DNA of 64,000 nt from Microbacterium sp. 10M-3C3 (GCF_003931875.1 NZ_CP034245.1:1116001-1180000), one strand, 5' to 3'; counted from the first letter of the stretch, positions 42,279-52,885 are shown. The notes: generated by a model not told the origin, from the sequence alone. Translations and numbers: made by a program.

Positions 42279-43499
42279 ATGGGTCAGACGCAGCTCGCGC
42301 TGCTGGCGCTCCTGCTCGGAGTCGCCATCGGGGGCTCCGTCGTCCTCCTCGTGTTCGTCGCGCTCCGCGCGCGCGACCGGCAGCGCGCCGAGGTGTCGAC
42401 CGACCTGCCGGACGGTGTCGCGGACGTGCTCGAGGCGATGGACGACCCCGCCTTCGTGTGCGACACGTCGGGCACGGTGCTCGCCGCATCCGCCCCCGCC
42501 GAGATCTTCGCGATGCGCGTCGGCGACACGATCCCCGACGACGACCTGCGTCGTGTGGTGCGGGCCGCGCGCGAGCGCCGGGGGAGCGTCGTCGAGAATC
42601 TGCGCCTGCGACGCGGCGCCGCACCGGCGGAGCCCCGCCTGGTCGCGGTGCGTGCGACGAGCATGACCCCGCGGCTCACGCTCGTGGTGCTGCGCGACAT
42701 CACCGAGCGCGAGCGCGTCGAGGAGATGCGCCGGGACTTCGTCGCGAACACGAGCCACGAGCTGAAGACGCCCGTCGGCGCGGTCAGCCTGCTCGCCGAG
42801 GCGATCGAGATGGCCGCGGACGATCCGGCGCAGGTGCGCGCGTTCGCGTCGCGCCTGACGGCTGAGGCGAGCCGGCTCGGCGCCCTCACGTCGCGCATCA
42901 TGAGCCTGTCGCGGCTGCAGGCCTCGGACGAGCTCAAGGAGGTGCGCGACGTGTCGATCGACGAGGTCGTCACCTCCGCCGTCGAGGCGCACGCGCTGCA
43001 GGCCGACTCGGCCGCCGTCACGGTGGTGCGCGGCGGCACGCGCGGGCTGTACGTGCGGGGTGATGCGCAGGTGCTCACCGAGGCGGTGGGCAACCTCGTC
43101 GCCAATGCGATCGCGTATTCGCCGGCCGGCTCGAGCGTCGGGATCGGCGTGAAGGCGACCGACGGGGTGTTGGAGATCGCCGTGACCGACCGCGGCATCG
43201 GCATCCCCGAGAGCGACCAGCAGCGCGTGTTCGAGCGCTTCTACCGCGCCGACCAGGCCCGTTCGCGCAGCACCGGCGGCACCGGCCTCGGGCTGTCGAT
43301 CGTCAAGCACGCGGTGCAGCGTCATGGCGGCGAGGTGCGACTGTGGTCGCGCGTCGGACGTGGCTCGACCTTCACCATCCGCCTGCCGCTGTCGACTCCG
43401 CCCGATCACGAGCCCGTCAAGCCCAAGAACCGTCGCAAGGCCCGCAAGAAGGCGGATGCCGCGACCCGCTCCGAACCCGTGAAGGGGGACACCATATGA
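42279..43499 (+). CDS. senX3: Sensor histidine kinase SenX3/PhoR type
   Basis: 406 residues. A single N-terminal membrane helix (about 5-29), a PAS-like domain (about 45-145, AMDDPAFVCDTSGTVLAAS), phosphoacceptor His160 in NTSHELKTPVG, then ATPase boxes N (NLVANAIAYSP), G1 (DRGIGIPESDQ), F (ERFYRAD) and G2 (GTGLGLSIVKH). The C-terminus is basic. Lack of a large external domain matches kinases that read Pst-PhoU status rather than phosphate directly. Confidence 0.94.
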   Translation: MGQTQLALLALLLGVAIGGSVVLLVFVALRARDRQRAEVSTDLPDGVADVLEAMDDPAFVCDTSGTVLAASAPAEIFAMRVGDTIPDDDLRRVVRAARERRGSVVENLRLRRGAAPAEPRLVAVRATSMTPRLTLVVLRDITERERVEEMRRDFVANTSHELKTPVGAVSLLAEAIEMAADDPAQVRAFASRLTAEASRLGALTSRIMSLSRLQASDELKEVRDVSIDEVVTSAVEAHALQADSAAVTVVRGGTRGLYVRGDAQVLTEAVGNLVANAIAYSPAGSSVGIGVKATDGVLEIAVTDRGIGIPESDQQRVFERFYRADQARSRSTGGTGLGLSIVKHAVQRHGGEVRLWSRVGRGSTFTIRLPLSTPPDHEPVKPKNRRKARKKADAATRSEPVKGDTI

Positions 43500-44179
43500 C
43501 CCGTGTGCTGATCGTGGAGGACGAGCCCGATCTCGCCGAGCCGCTGGCCTACCTTCTGCGTCGCGAGGGCTACGAGGCCGAGATCGCGCCCGACGGCCCG
43601 TCGGCCCTGGCGGCGTTCCGCGAGCGCGGTGCGGACATCGTGCTGCTGGATCTGATGCTCCCCGGCATGAACGGCACCGAGGTGTGCCGCGAGCTGCGTG
43701 CGACGTCGTCGGTGCCGGTGATCATGCTCACCGCCAAGGACTCCGAGGTCGACATCGTGGTGGGTCTCGAGCTGGGCGCCGACGACTACGTCACGAAGCC
43801 CTACTCGGCGCGGGAGCTGCTCGCGCGGATGCGGGCGGTGCTGCGCCGGTACGCGCAGGCGGACGCGGATCTCGACGAGCGGATCCTCACCGGCGGTCGT
43901 GTGACGCTCGACATCGACCGGCACACCGTCGCGGTCGACGGCGGCGAGATCAACATGCCGCTGAAGGAGTTCGAGCTCCTCGAGGTGCTGATGCGCAACG
44001 CGGGCCGCGTGCTCACGCGCGGGCAGCTCATCGATCGCGTATGGGGCACCGACTACTTCGGCGACACCAAGACGCTCGACGTGCACATCAAGCGCATCCG
44101 CTCTCGCATCGAGCAGAACCCGAGCGAGCCGGCGATGCTCGTCACCGTCCGGGGCCTCGGCTACCGCTTCGAGGGCTGA
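43496..44179 (+). CDS. regX3: Response regulator RegX3
   Basis: 227 residues; ATG 43496 overlaps the senX3 stop. Receiver domain with acidic pocket VEDEPDL, phosphoacceptor Asp52 in LLDLMLPGMNG, Lys in VTKPYSARELLAR; OmpR-type winged helix about 130-225 (LKEFELLEVLMRN, LDVHIKRIRSRIE, VRGLGYRF). Expected to activate pst genes through GTTCACC sites on phosphate starvation. Confidence 0.95.
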   Translation: MTRVLIVEDEPDLAEPLAYLLRREGYEAEIAPDGPSALAAFRERGADIVLLDLMLPGMNGTEVCRELRATSSVPVIMLTAKDSEVDIVVGLELGADDYVTKPYSARELLARMRAVLRRYAQADADLDERILTGGRVTLDIDRHTVAVDGGEINMPLKEFELLEVLMRNAGRVLTRGQLIDRVWGTDYFGDTKTLDVHIKRIRSRIEQNPSEPAMLVTVRGLGYRFEG

Positions 44180-44207
44180 CGGCCATGCCGTCGTCCGGTG
44201 CGCGTAT

Positions 44208-44499
44208 CACGTATTCAGGCTGACGGCGGACGGGGTCCTACCGTGCGCCCGTCACGTATTCAGGCTGCCGGCGATGCCGTCATTCGGTGTGTCCGGCACG
44301 AATTCAGGCTGAGCGCCGAGTCCACCCGTCGACACGCCGTGTATCCCGCCGTCGGCGGCATCTCTGCCTGAGTTCGTGTCGGGTGCGCGGATGCGGCGCC
44401 GCGGGCGGGCCGCGCCGCAGCCTGAGTTCGTGTCGGGTGCGCGGATGCGGCGCCCGCGGGGAAGCCGCGCCGCTGCCTGAGTTCGTACGCGCGGGGCCC
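44208..44499. repeat. Array of oriented CACGWAYTCAGG repeats
   Basis: Three plus-oriented copies of CACG(T/A)ATTCAGGCTG at 44208-44222, 44253-44267 and 44297-44311 (spacing 45 and 44), then three reverse copies beginning GCCTGAGTTCGT at 44366, 44420 and 44475 (spacing 54 and 55). The first two reverse units share 35 identical bases (44366-44400 and 44420-44454). The stretch 44180-44570 holds no gene. Confidence 0.85.
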
Positions 44500-44570
44500 G
44501 TCCAGGGCGCGGCCGCCGGTCGGCTCGACGCGGGCGGGGACGTGTCAGCCGGAGCGGTGTCGGGCCGCGG

Positions 44571-45113
44571 TCAGTTCGAGGCGGACGGCGACGGCGTGGA
44601 CGAGGGCGTCGGCGAGCTCGTGGATGCGGCGGGCGTGGGCAGCAGCTCGCCGTAGTAGGGGAGCGCGCCATCGAGCACCGGCACCTGGTACAGCACGCCC
44701 TCGGCGTCGCCGGACTGGAAGTAGACGGGCACGTTCGCGCCGGGCGCGACGGGCACGGCGTCGACGGTGAGCGCCGGGGTCTCCTCCTCGGGATCGCCGA
44801 GGCTGACGGACGAGTTCGCGGGCACGCGGATCGTCGCCTTCTGCGCGTCGGCGCCCTCGCCGATCTCGAGGTTGAGCGTGTGGTCCTCGCCGGTCTCGTT
44901 GACGACGGCGGCGATGAGCGCGCCCGGGCCGCCCTCCTCCTCCGACACGATGAGCACGTTGCGGACCTTGAGCGGCCCGGAGTTCGGGATGTTCACACCG
45001 TCGCTCGCGGAGTACTGGATCTCCGTCGACTGGGGGGTGATGAAGGCGCAACCGGTCGCCCCGAGAAGGACGGCGGCGCCCAGAGCGACGGACGCGACGA
45101 GACGCGAGTTCAC
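44571..45113 (-). CDS. Putative lipoprotein, function unknown
   Basis: 180 residues from GTG 45113, which follows GGAGGATCC. Signal peptide with lipobox ATGC (Cys about 22). The mature part looks like one beta-rich domain (about 30-155) and ends in a Ser/Thr/Pro-rich tail. Similar lipoproteins upstream of carD are, as I recall, common in Microbacteriaceae, but no function is known. Divergent from carD. Confidence 0.8.
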   Translation of the reverse strand: MNSRLVASVALGAAVLLGATGCAFITPQSTEIQYSASDGVNIPNSGPLKVRNVLIVSEEEGGPGALIAAVVNETGEDHTLNLEIGEGADAQKATIRVPANSSVSLGDPEEETPALTVDAVPVAPGANVPVYFQSGDAEGVLYQVPVLDGALPYYGELLPTPAASTSSPTPSSTPSPSASN

Positions 45114-45209
45114 GGATCCTCCCGGTGGGCTGTGCTTCCCCAGCATTCTATGGGGTCGGGAGGCTCTTCCCGGGACCGCCGAGCCGGCTGCCGGGGGCGG
45201 CGGAGAACC

Positions 45210-45236
45210 TTAGCGCATCGCGGGCTGTGGTATCCT
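45210..45236 (+). promoter_or_regulatory. carD promoter candidate
   Basis: TGTGG-TATCCT gives an extended -10 at 45231-45236; TTAGCG at 45210-45215 is a weak -35 with a short 15-base spacer. GAAAGGA at 45247-45253 is the ribosome-binding site. Confidence 0.5.
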
Positions 45237-45262
45237 AGACGTTGCCGAAAGGACATAACTGC

Positions 45263-45745
45263 ATGCTTTTTGAGGTTGGCGAGACCGTCGTCTATCCGCA
45301 CCACGGAGCGGCCACGATCATCGAGGTCAAGGATCGCATCATCAAGGGCGAGACCAAGAAGTACCTGAAGCTCAACGTCACCCAGGGCGACCTCATCATC
45401 GAGGTTCCCGCCGAGAACGTCGACCTCGTCGGCGTCCGTGACGTGATCGGCAAGGAAGGTCTCGACCGGGTGTTCGAGGTGCTGCGCGCGCCGTTCACGG
45501 AGGAGCCGACCAACTGGTCGCGTCGCTACAAGGCGAACCTCGAGAAGCTCGCGTCCGGCGATGTGATCAAGGTCAGCGAGGTCGTGCGCGACCTATGGCG
45601 TCGCGATCAGGACCGCGGTCTGTCCGCCGGCGAGAAGCGGATGCTCGCGAAGGCCCGCCAGATCCTCGTCTCCGAGCTGGCGCTGGCCGAGAAGACCGAC
45701 GAGGAGCGCGCGAGCGTCGTCCTCGACGAGGTCCTCGCGTCCTGA
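45263..45745 (+). CDS. carD: CarD-family RNA polymerase-binding regulator
   Basis: 160 residues; ATG 45263 after GAAAGGA. N-terminal RNA-polymerase interaction domain (about 1-55, [17 protein letters not shown]) and C-terminal helical DNA-binding domain with the conserved tryptophan in [12 protein letters not shown] (about 85). Stabilises open complexes at rRNA and other promoters. The carD-ispDF-cysS-rlmB order is standard for Actinobacteria. Confidence 0.96.
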   Translation: MLFEVGETVVYPHHGAATIIEVKDRIIKGETKKYLKLNVTQGDLIIEVPAENVDLVGVRDVIGKEGLDRVFEVLRAPFTEEPTNWSRRYKANLEKLASGDVIKVSEVVRDLWRRDQDRGLSAGEKRMLAKARQILVSELALAEKTDEERASVVLDEVLAS

Positions 45746-45774
45746 GCTCGCGCGCGACTCGCTAGCGTGGGGGC

Positions 45775-46974
45775 GTGAGCATCACGCCCGTTCCGCGCAC
45801 CGCTGTCATCGTCGTCGCCGCCGGGTCCGGCACCCGCTTGGGAGCGGGCGGGCCGAAGGCGTTCGTCGGCATCGATGAGCACACCGTGCTGCGGCACGCG
45901 CTCGACGGCGTGTTCGCCGGACCGCTCGCGCAGGTCGTCGTCGTCGCGCCTGCGGGCCGCGAGGGCGACGCGCTCACCGAGGCCTATGCCGCCGCCGGCG
46001 ACGCGCGCGACCTCGTGTCGGTCGTCGTGGGCGGCGACACGCGGCAGGCCTCGGTCGCGGCGGGATTGGCCGCGGTGTGGGCGGATGTGCGTTACGTGCT
46101 CGTCCACGACGCCGCGCGCGCCCTCACCCCGCCGGCCGTGTTCGCGCGGGTCATCGAGGCGCTCGAGGCGGACAACCCGGCGGTCGTGCCGGTCGTGCCG
46201 GTCGTCGACACCCTCAAGCGCGTCGACGGGCATGTCGCACTCGCGGCCGTCGACCGCTCCGAGCTCGCGGCGGCCCAGACGCCGCAGGGGTTCTCGCGCG
46301 TCGACCTCGAGGCCGCGTACGCCGCGGCGTCGGAGGAGTTCACCGACGACGCCGCGCTGATGGCCGACGCGGGGCATGCGGTCGTGGTCGTACCCGGCGA
46401 CCGCGCGGCGTTCAAGATCACGACGCCCGACGACCTCGAGCGCGCGCGTGCCCTCCTGGCGCCGGAGGCGCACACGCGGGTCGCGATCGAGCAGCCGCAT
46501 CCGCTGCCGCGCGTCGGCGTCGGCACCGACGTGCACGCGTTCGGCGGAGAGGGCGACCTGTGGCTCGCGGGTCTGTCGTGGCCCGGGGAGCCCGCGCTGT
46601 CGGGCCATTCCGACGGCGACGCGGTCTCGCACGCGATCGTGGATGCGCTGCTCGCCGCCGCGGGCCTCGGCGACATCGGCACGCATTTCGGCACCGACCG
46701 GCCCGAGTACGCCGGCGCGCACGCGGACCGCTTCCTCGAGCGCACTCTCGCGCTGCTCGGCGAAGCCGGCTGGCGGGTCGGCAATGTCTCGGTGCAGGTG
46801 CAGGCCGTGCGCCCGCGCTTCGCCGCACGGCGCGCGGAAGCCGAGGCGGCGCTCTCGGACGCGCTCGGTGGCGCCCCGGTGTCGGTGAGCGCGACCACGA
46901 CCGACGGCCTCGGGTTCACCGGGCGCGGGGAGGGCGTCGCGGCGTACGCCGTCGCCCTCGTCGTCCCGGCCTGA
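45775..46974 (+). CDS. ispDF: Bifunctional IspD/IspF enzyme of the MEP pathway
   Basis: 399 residues. N-terminal cytidylyltransferase (about 1-235) with [18 protein letters not shown] and [14 protein letters not shown]-terminal cyclodiphosphate synthase (about 240-399) with metal ligands in [29 protein letters not shown] and [11 protein letters not shown]. Performs two non-adjacent steps of isoprenoid precursor synthesis. In many actinobacteria the two are separate adjacent genes; here they are fused. GTG start. Confidence 0.95.
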   Translation: MSITPVPRTAVIVVAAGSGTRLGAGGPKAFVGIDEHTVLRHALDGVFAGPLAQVVVVAPAGREGDALTEAYAAAGDARDLVSVVVGGDTRQASVAAGLAAVWADVRYVLVHDAARALTPPAVFARVIEALEADNPAVVPVVPVVDTLKRVDGHVALAAVDRSELAAAQTPQGFSRVDLEAAYAAASEEFTDDAALMADAGHAVVVVPGDRAAFKITTPDDLERARALLAPEAHTRVAIEQPHPLPRVGVGTDVHAFGGEGDLWLAGLSWPGEPALSGHSDGDAVSHAIVDALLAAAGLGDIGTHFGTDRPEYAGAHADRFLERTLALLGEAGWRVGNVSVQVQAVRPRFAARRAEAEAALSDALGGAPVSVSATTTDGLGFTGRGEGVAAYAVALVVPA

Positions 46975-46984
46975 CGCCGACGCG

Positions 46985-47455
46985 CTACGCCGACGGCTGC
47001 AGGCCCAGCGTCATGAAGGTCGAGTTCGGGTCGGGGCGGTAGGAGCCGAACGGGGGGCACTCGACGAAGCCCTCGCTCGCGTATAGGCGCCGCGCCGCGA
47101 CGAAGTCGTCGCCGCTGCCGGTCTCCAGCCACAACGCGGCGACACCGCGCTCGCGCGCGTCCGCGACGATCCGGCGCACGAGCGCGCGGCCGACCCCGCG
47201 GCCGAGGAACGCGTCGTCGACGCGCATCGACTTCAGCTCCGCGTTCGCGTCGTCCAGGCGCGCGGTGGCCGCGATCCCCGCGAGGCGGCCGCCGACGCGC
47301 GCGGTCCAGAACGCGACATCCGGATGCTGCAGCGCCGACAGGTCGAGGGCGTGCACGCTTTCGGCCGGGGTGTTCTCGTGCATGCCGGCGAGATGCCGGG
47401 CGATGAGAGCCGTGACGTCGGCGCGTGTCGGGTCCTCCCGGGCGATCGCGAGCAT
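46985..47455 (-). CDS. GNAT-family N-acetyltransferase
   Basis: 156 residues. Acetyl-CoA site DDAFLGRGVGRALVRRIV (about 80-97), followed by LETGSGDDFVAARRLYASEGF, the helix-strand that closes the family fold. Resembles YafP/PhnO-like small acetyltransferases; acceptor unknown. Its ATG shares a base with the upstream EamA stop, so the two are probably co-transcribed. Confidence 0.87.
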   Translation of the reverse strand: MLAIAREDPTRADVTALIARHLAGMHENTPAESVHALDLSALQHPDVAFWTARVGGRLAGIAATARLDDANAELKSMRVDDAFLGRGVGRALVRRIVADARERGVAALWLETGSGDDFVAARRLYASEGFVECPPFGSYRPDPNSTFMTLGLQPSA

Positions 47456-48384
47456 CAGCCCTCCACCGCGAACGGCTGCGGGTCGCGCGGCGCCCGTGAC
47501 CCCCACGCGAGGACGAGCAGGCCGGCGCCGAGCACGACAAGTCCGCCGATCTCGGCGGGCGACAGGCGTTCGCCCAGCACGGCGATGCCGAGCACGGCCG
47601 CGGTCAGGGGCTCGGCGAGCGTCAGCGTCGCGGCGGTCGCCGCCGTCAGGCGCTGGAGCCCCCACGTGAAGAGCGTGTACGCGAGGGTGATCGTCGCGAG
47701 CCCGAGCCACAACGACATGGCGAGCCCCGACAGCGCCGAGTCCGATGCGGCGACGACCCACGACAGGTCCACGAACGGGACGAAGGCGAGCGCGACGATC
47801 GCCGAGCCCGCGCCCATGGCGCCCGCCACCGAGAACGGATCCCAGCCGCCCGTCAGGAGGCGCCGCTGCGCATTCGCGAACACGGCGAAGCTCGCGCCGG
47901 CGCCGACCGAGCCGACGAACCCGAGCGGATCGGCGCCCGCCGGACCGCCGGCGGCGAACGCGAGCACCGCCACACCCACCAGGGCCAGTGCGGTCGCAGC
48001 CATCCACGTCGCGTGCGGGCGCCGACGCGTGAGGGCCCATTCGATGACGCCGGCGATCACCGGCGCCGAGCCGAGGGCGGCGACCGTCCCGACGGCGACG
48101 CCGTTGCGCGCGGTGCCGAGGAAGAACAGCGGCTGGTACACCGCGAGTGCGACACCCGTCACCGTCATCAGCGCGATGGCGCGTGCGTCGGCGCGCGGTG
48201 CTCCCATCCTCCGCCGTGCGCGCCGGCCCAGCGCCCAGCCGACGATGCCCAGGGCGGTGCCGCCGATGAGGAGGCGCATCGCGCCCACCGCGAGCGGCGT
48301 CGTGTCGCCGGGGCCGAGCGCCTGCGACGTGCCGGTCGTCCCGAAGAGCACGGCCGCCGCGACGACGGCGAGCAGCGGCAGCAT
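47455..48384 (-). CDS. EamA-family (DMT) transporter
   Basis: 309 residues with ten predicted helices in two EamA repeats (about 5-140 and 150-295). The first begins AVVAAAVLFGTTGTSQALGP and the second ends LAEPLTAAVLGIAVLGERLSP, the standard DMT repeat signature. Exporter of amino acids or metabolites in general; substrate unknown. Divergent from cysS. Confidence 0.88.
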   Translation of the reverse strand: MLPLLAVVAAAVLFGTTGTSQALGPGDTTPLAVGAMRLLIGGTALGIVGWALGRRARRRMGAPRADARAIALMTVTGVALAVYQPLFFLGTARNGVAVGTVAALGSAPVIAGVIEWALTRRRPHATWMAATALALVGVAVLAFAAGGPAGADPLGFVGSVGAGASFAVFANAQRRLLTGGWDPFSVAGAMGAGSAIVALAFVPFVDLSWVVAASDSALSGLAMSLWLGLATITLAYTLFTWGLQRLTAATAATLTLAEPLTAAVLGIAVLGERLSPAEIGGLVVLGAGLLVLAWGSRAPRDPQPFAVEG

Positions 48385-48467
48385 GTCTCTTTTCTAGCGT
48401 GCCTGCGGCCCCGGTCATGACCGCGGCTTCCCGGGGCGTCGCGGCACGGCGCCGGTAGGCTGGAGCG

Positions 48468-49886
48468 GTGACCGTCCGGATCTACGACACGAAGGCGCAG
48501 GCGCTGCGCGACTTCGTCCCCGCCGACCCCGGCAACGTGACGGTCTACGTGTGCGGCCCGACCGTGCAGTCGGGCCCGCACATCGGCCACGTCCGTGCCG
48601 CACTCAGCTTCGACCTCCTCCGCCGCTGGCTCGCGTACCGGTTCGGTCGGGTCACGTTCGTGCGCAACGTGACCGACATCGACGACAAAGTGCTCGCGTA
48701 TGCGACCGCCGACGAGCCGTGGTGGGCGCTCGCGTATCGCATGGAGCAGGAGTTCGCGCGGGCGTATGCCGCTGTCGGCATCCTGCCGCCGACGTACGAG
48801 CCGCGCGCGACCGCGTCCATCCCGCAGATGCAGGAGCTCATCGGCCGGCTCATCGACGCCGGGCACGCGTATGCGGCCGACAGCCCGGATGCGGCGGGCG
48901 ACGTGTACTTCGACGTGCGCTCGTGGCCCTCGTACGGCGCCCTCACGCGCCAGTCGCTGGACGCGATGGAGCCGGCGGCCGACGCCGACCCGCGCGGCAA
49001 GCGCGACCCGCACGATTTCGCACTGTGGAAGGGTACGAAGCCCGGCGAGCCGGCGGATGCGACGTGGGAGTCGCCGTGGGGCGCCGGACGCCCGGGCTGG
49101 CACATCGAATGCTCCGCGATGTCGCGGCGCTACCTCGGGCCCTCCTTCGACATCCACGGCGGGGGCCTCGACCTGCGCTTCCCGCACCACGAGAACGAGC
49201 TCGCCCAGTCCACCGCGGCGGGCGACGCGTTCGCGCAGTACTGGGTGCACAACGGCCTCGTGACCGTCGGCGGGCAGAAGATGTCGAAGTCCCTCGGCAA
49301 CTTCGTGCTCGCCGCAGACGTGCTCGCCGAGCACGACCCGCTGGTCGTGCGCTACGCGCTCGCCGCGGCCCACTACCGATCGACGCTCGACCTGACGCCC
49401 GAGTCCTACGCCGAGGCGAAGGCCGCGCTCGAGCGCATCGCGACCTTCCGTCAGCGCGTGCTGCGGGCGACCGGGGCCGATCCCGCCGCTCTGGCGCCCT
49501 CCCGCCTTCCCGACGCCTTCGTCGCCGCGATGGACGACGACCTCGGCGTCCCGCAGGCGCTCGCCGTGCTGCACGACACCGTGCGGGCGGGGAACGCCGC
49601 GGTCGACGCGGCAGACCGTGCCGGTGCCGTCGAGGCCTCCCGTGCGGTGGCGGCGATGCTCGAGCTCCTGGGCCTCGACGGGTCGGTGCCCGCGACGGCG
49701 GCCGGCGCGGATGCAGCCGGAACGGCGCTCGACGGCCTGCTGCGCGAGCTGATCGACCAGCGTGCACGGGCGCGCGCCGAGAAGGACTGGGCTGCGGCCG
49801 ACCGCATCCGCGACGCGATCGCGGCGGCCGGCGTCGCCCTCGAAGACACCCCCGACGGAACGCATTGGAGTCTGAACGATGGCTAA
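48468..49886 (+). CDS. cysS: Cysteinyl-tRNA synthetase
   Basis: 472 residues, GTG start. HIGH-type motif GPHIGHVRA (about 37-45), zinc ligands in VYVCGPTV and WHIECSAM with HHENELAQ, and KMSKS motif [10 protein letters not shown]. Length is normal. Typical partner downstream is rlmB. Confidence 0.97.
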   Translation: MTVRIYDTKAQALRDFVPADPGNVTVYVCGPTVQSGPHIGHVRAALSFDLLRRWLAYRFGRVTFVRNVTDIDDKVLAYATADEPWWALAYRMEQEFARAYAAVGILPPTYEPRATASIPQMQELIGRLIDAGHAYAADSPDAAGDVYFDVRSWPSYGALTRQSLDAMEPAADADPRGKRDPHDFALWKGTKPGEPADATWESPWGAGRPGWHIECSAMSRRYLGPSFDIHGGGLDLRFPHHENELAQSTAAGDAFAQYWVHNGLVTVGGQKMSKSLGNFVLAADVLAEHDPLVVRYALAAAHYRSTLDLTPESYAEAKAALERIATFRQRVLRATGADPAALAPSRLPDAFVAAMDDDLGVPQALAVLHDTVRAGNAAVDAADRAGAVEASRAVAAMLELLGLDGSVPATAAGADAAGTALDGLLRELIDQRARARAEKDWAAADRIRDAIAAAGVALEDTPDGTHWSLNDG

Positions 49887-50874
49887 GCCAGGAAACCCCT
49901 CGGCCGGTCGCGGCAAGAAGGGGCCGACGAAGGGCTCCGGCGGCAAGAACCGACGCGCGCTGGAAGGCAAGGGCCCGACCCCGAAGGCGGAGGATCGCGC
50001 GTGGCACCCCGCGGGCAAGCGCAAGGCCGCGGCCGAGCGGTATGCGGCCGCGGGCGGCAAGGGACGCCTCGGCCAGCGCCCGTCGGCGCCCGCCAACCGC
50101 GGCGGACGCCCGAAGCAGAGCGATGACACCGAGATCGTCACGGGGCGCAACTCCGTGCTCGAGGCGCTGCGCGCCCGCATCCCCGCCACCGCGATGTACG
50201 TCGCGCAGCGTGTCGAGATGGACGACCGCGTCAAGGAGATGCTCTCGATCGCGACTCACCGCGAGATCCCGGTGCTCGAGGTGACGCGGCCCGAGCTCGA
50301 CCGTATGGCCGGGTTCGACGGCGTGCATCAGGGCGTGGCGCTCAAGGTTCCGCCGTACGAGTACGCGCACCCCCAGGACCTGCTCGAGAACGTCACGGCG
50401 ACCGGCGAGCTGCCGCTGCTCGTCGCCCTCGACGGCATCACCGACCCGCGGAACCTCGGTGCGATCATCCGGTCGGCCGCCGCCTTCGGCGGCCAGGGCG
50501 TGATCATCCCGCAGCGCCGGTCGGCCGGGGTCAACGCCGCCGCGTGGAAGACGAGCGCCGGCGCTGCCGCGCGCACGCCCGTGGCGATCGCGGCGAACCT
50601 CACCTCGACGCTCAAGGAGTTCAAGAAGCAGGGCGTGTTCGTCCTCGGTCTCGACGGCGGCGGTGACGTGCCGCTGCCGGCGCTCGAGCTCGCGGATCGC
50701 CCGGTGGTCATCGTGGTCGGCTCCGAGGGCAAGGGTCTCTCGCGCCTGGTCACCGAGACGTGCGACCAGATCGTGTCGATCCCGATCTCCGCGGCGACCG
50801 AGTCGCTGAACGCCGGCATCGCCGCGTCCGTGGCGCTGTACCAGGTCGCGACACTGCGCGCGACGCGCGAATAG
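49879..50874 (+). CDS. rlmB: 23S rRNA (guanosine-2251-2'-O)-methyltransferase RlmB (SpoU/TrmH)
   Basis: 331 residues, overlapping cysS by eight bases. A Lys/Gly-rich N-terminal extension (about 1-75, [17 protein letters not shown]) precedes the substrate-binding domain and the SPOUT knot with motifs [30 protein letters not shown] and [18 protein letters not shown]. Basic extension is usual in actinobacterial homologues. Confidence 0.94.
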   Translation: MAKPGNPSAGRGKKGPTKGSGGKNRRALEGKGPTPKAEDRAWHPAGKRKAAAERYAAAGGKGRLGQRPSAPANRGGRPKQSDDTEIVTGRNSVLEALRARIPATAMYVAQRVEMDDRVKEMLSIATHREIPVLEVTRPELDRMAGFDGVHQGVALKVPPYEYAHPQDLLENVTATGELPLLVALDGITDPRNLGAIIRSAAAFGGQGVIIPQRRSAGVNAAAWKTSAGAAARTPVAIAANLTSTLKEFKKQGVFVLGLDGGGDVPLPALELADRPVVIVVGSEGKGLSRLVTETCDQIVSIPISAATESLNAGIAASVALYQVATLRATRE

Positions 50875-50902
50875 CACGCATCCCTCGACGAAAGGAAAGC
50901 GC

Positions 50903-51544
50903 ATGACCCGCATCGCCGTCATCGGAGGAACCGGCTACGCCGGCAGCCACATCGTCCGGGAGGCCGTCGACCGCGGTCACACCGTCGTCTCGGTCGCGCG
51001 CTCCGTGCCCGCCGAGCGCCTGGCCGGCGCGACATACCTCGAGGGCAGCATCCTCGACACGGTCGACCTCGTGCAGAAGCTCGAGGGGGTCGAGGTCGTC
51101 GTGTCGGCGGTCGCGCCGCGCGGCGACATGCTCGGCAAGGTGCGGCCGGCGCTCGCCGAGCTCTTCGCCGCGCTTCCCGAGAACGTCCGCGTCGGCGTGA
51201 TCGGCGGCGCCGGGGGGAGCCTCGTCGCGCCCGGCGGTCCGCGCCTGATCGACACCGACGGCTTCGCGGATGAGTACAAGCCCGAGGCGCTCGAGGCGAT
51301 CGGCGTGCTCGAGGACCTCCAGTCGGGCACCGGTGGTCGCGAGTGGTTCTACGTCCACCCCGCGGGCGGCTTCGGCGCGTGGGCGCCGGGGGAGCGCACC
51401 GGCGAGTACCGCGACGGCGGCGAGGTGCTCGTCGTCGACCAGTCGGGCGAGTCGTTCATCTCCGGCCCCGACCTCGCGGTGGCCGTCGTCGACGAGATCG
51501 AAGACCCGAAGCACACGGGTCGCCGGTTCACCGTCGGCTACTGA
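50903..51544 (+). CDS. NAD(P)-binding atypical short-chain reductase (YwnB/NmrA-like)
   Basis: 213 residues; start follows GAAAGGAAAGC. Rossmann motif [14 protein letters not shown] (about 5-18), then VVSAVAP and [11 protein letters not shown]. The family includes flavin reductase BLVRB-like and redox-sensing proteins, without a classical catalytic triad. Convergent with the next gene at a three-base distance. Confidence 0.85.
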   Translation: MTRIAVIGGTGYAGSHIVREAVDRGHTVVSVARSVPAERLAGATYLEGSILDTVDLVQKLEGVEVVVSAVAPRGDMLGKVRPALAELFAALPENVRVGVIGGAGGSLVAPGGPRLIDTDGFADEYKPEALEAIGVLEDLQSGTGGREWFYVHPAGGFGAWAPGERTGEYRDGGEVLVVDQSGESFISGPDLAVAVVDEIEDPKHTGRRFTVGY

Positions 51545-51547
51545 GCC

Positions 51548-52861
51548 TCAGACGAGGTCGCGCCAGTCGACCGTCTCGTCCTCGTCCTCGTCGTCCGCGA
51601 CCGAGATCGCGCCGGTGAGGACGGGGACGGCCATCGTGTCGGTGGGCGGTCCCATCACGGTCGCCTCGTCGCGGCGATGCCGCAGCACGTCGTCGATGTA
51701 GGACGTGAGCACTTCGGCGATCGGCACCGACCGGCCGCGCGCCTGCGACATGTACCACCGGTGCTCGAGCACCTGGTGGAACACCTCGGCCGGTTCGAGC
51801 TTCGCGCGCAGGTCGAACGGGATCGCCATGACGATCGGCTCGAACACGCGCGTCAGCCATTCGTGGGCGACCATCTCCTCGTCCGAGCCGAGGCGGGAGA
51901 CGCGCGCGCGGAACTCGTCGAGGTCGTTGAGGAGGCGACGGGCCTGGTTCTCCTCGACGTCGAGACCGGTCAGGCGCAGGAGTCGTCGCTGGTGGTGTCC
52001 GGCGTCGACGACCTTCGGCTGGATCGAGACCCGCGTGCCATCGGGCGTCGTCTGCATCGACATCTCGCCGATGTCGAAGCCGAGCGCGTTCAAGCGCTGC
52101 ACGCGCTCGGTGATGCGCCACGACTCGTCGACCGCGAAGGTCTCGCGGTCGGTGAGGGCACCCCACAGCGAGTGGTAGGACGACATGATGCCGTCGGCGA
52201 TCTGGACGGCGTCGAGGCCGCCCTCCAGCCGCCCGCCCGCTTCGAGGTCCATGATCTCGCCCGCGATGTTGGTGCGGGCGATGTCGAGGTCGTGGGCCCG
52301 CTGGCCGTCGGTCAGTCCGCCCTCGTGCAGCTCGCCGGTCTCGGCGTCGACGAGGTAGGCCGCGAACTCGCCCGCGTCGCGTCGGAACAGCGTGTTCGAC
52401 AGCGACACGTCGCCCCAGAAGAAGCCGACGTTGTGCAGGCGCACGAGCAGCACCGCGAGGGCGTCCACGAGCCGGGTCGCCGTGTGCGGCCGCAGCATCT
52501 GCGTGAAGAGGGCCCGGTAGGGGAGCGAGAACTTCAGATGCGCCGTGACCAGGGCCGCGGGCAGCGGCTCGCCGGCGGCATCCGTGCGACCGGCGATCAC
52601 GGCCACGCGCTCGACGCAGGGCGCCTGCAGCCGGTGCAGGTTGCCCAGCATGTCGTACTCGCGGCGCGCCATCTGCTCGGTCGTCTCCTTGATCGCCACG
52701 ACCCGCCCCGACAGGTTCGCGAAGCGGACGAGATGACGCGAGATGCCCTTCGGCAGGTAGACGATCGCGCTGCTCGGCCAGTCGGCGAGGGTCGTCGACC
52801 ACGGCAGCGACAGCAGCCCGGGATCGACGGAGCTGGCGGTGATGCTGAGGGACTCGGCCAC
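51548..52861 (-). CDS. DUF4032 protein with kinase-like fold
   Basis: 437 residues. The centre resembles a lipopolysaccharide-kinase-like catalytic core: VVAIKETTEQMARREYDML (Lys/Glu pair), then FFWGDVSLSNTLFRR in place of HxDxxxxN, and AAYLVDAET as the metal aspartate. C-terminal half matches DUF4032 (VFEPIVMAIPFDLRAKLEPAE). An acidic tail (DDEDEDETVDW) closes it. Function unestablished. The upstream hairpin suggests its own transcript. Confidence 0.85.
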   Translation of the reverse strand: MAESLSITASSVDPGLLSLPWSTTLADWPSSAIVYLPKGISRHLVRFANLSGRVVAIKETTEQMARREYDMLGNLHRLQAPCVERVAVIAGRTDAAGEPLPAALVTAHLKFSLPYRALFTQMLRPHTATRLVDALAVLLVRLHNVGFFWGDVSLSNTLFRRDAGEFAAYLVDAETGELHEGGLTDGQRAHDLDIARTNIAGEIMDLEAGGRLEGGLDAVQIADGIMSSYHSLWGALTDRETFAVDESWRITERVQRLNALGFDIGEMSMQTTPDGTRVSIQPKVVDAGHHQRRLLRLTGLDVEENQARRLLNDLDEFRARVSRLGSDEEMVAHEWLTRVFEPIVMAIPFDLRAKLEPAEVFHQVLEHRWYMSQARGRSVPIAEVLTSYIDDVLRHRRDEATVMGPPTDTMAVPVLTGAISVADDEDEDETVDWRDLV

Positions 52862-52885
52862 GGAAACCTCCCGGGAATGACGAAC

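Noticed and set aside
44208..44499. CRISPR array or IS ends
   Set aside because: Repeats change orientation, the intervening sequence is itself repeated, and there is no transposase or cas gene.
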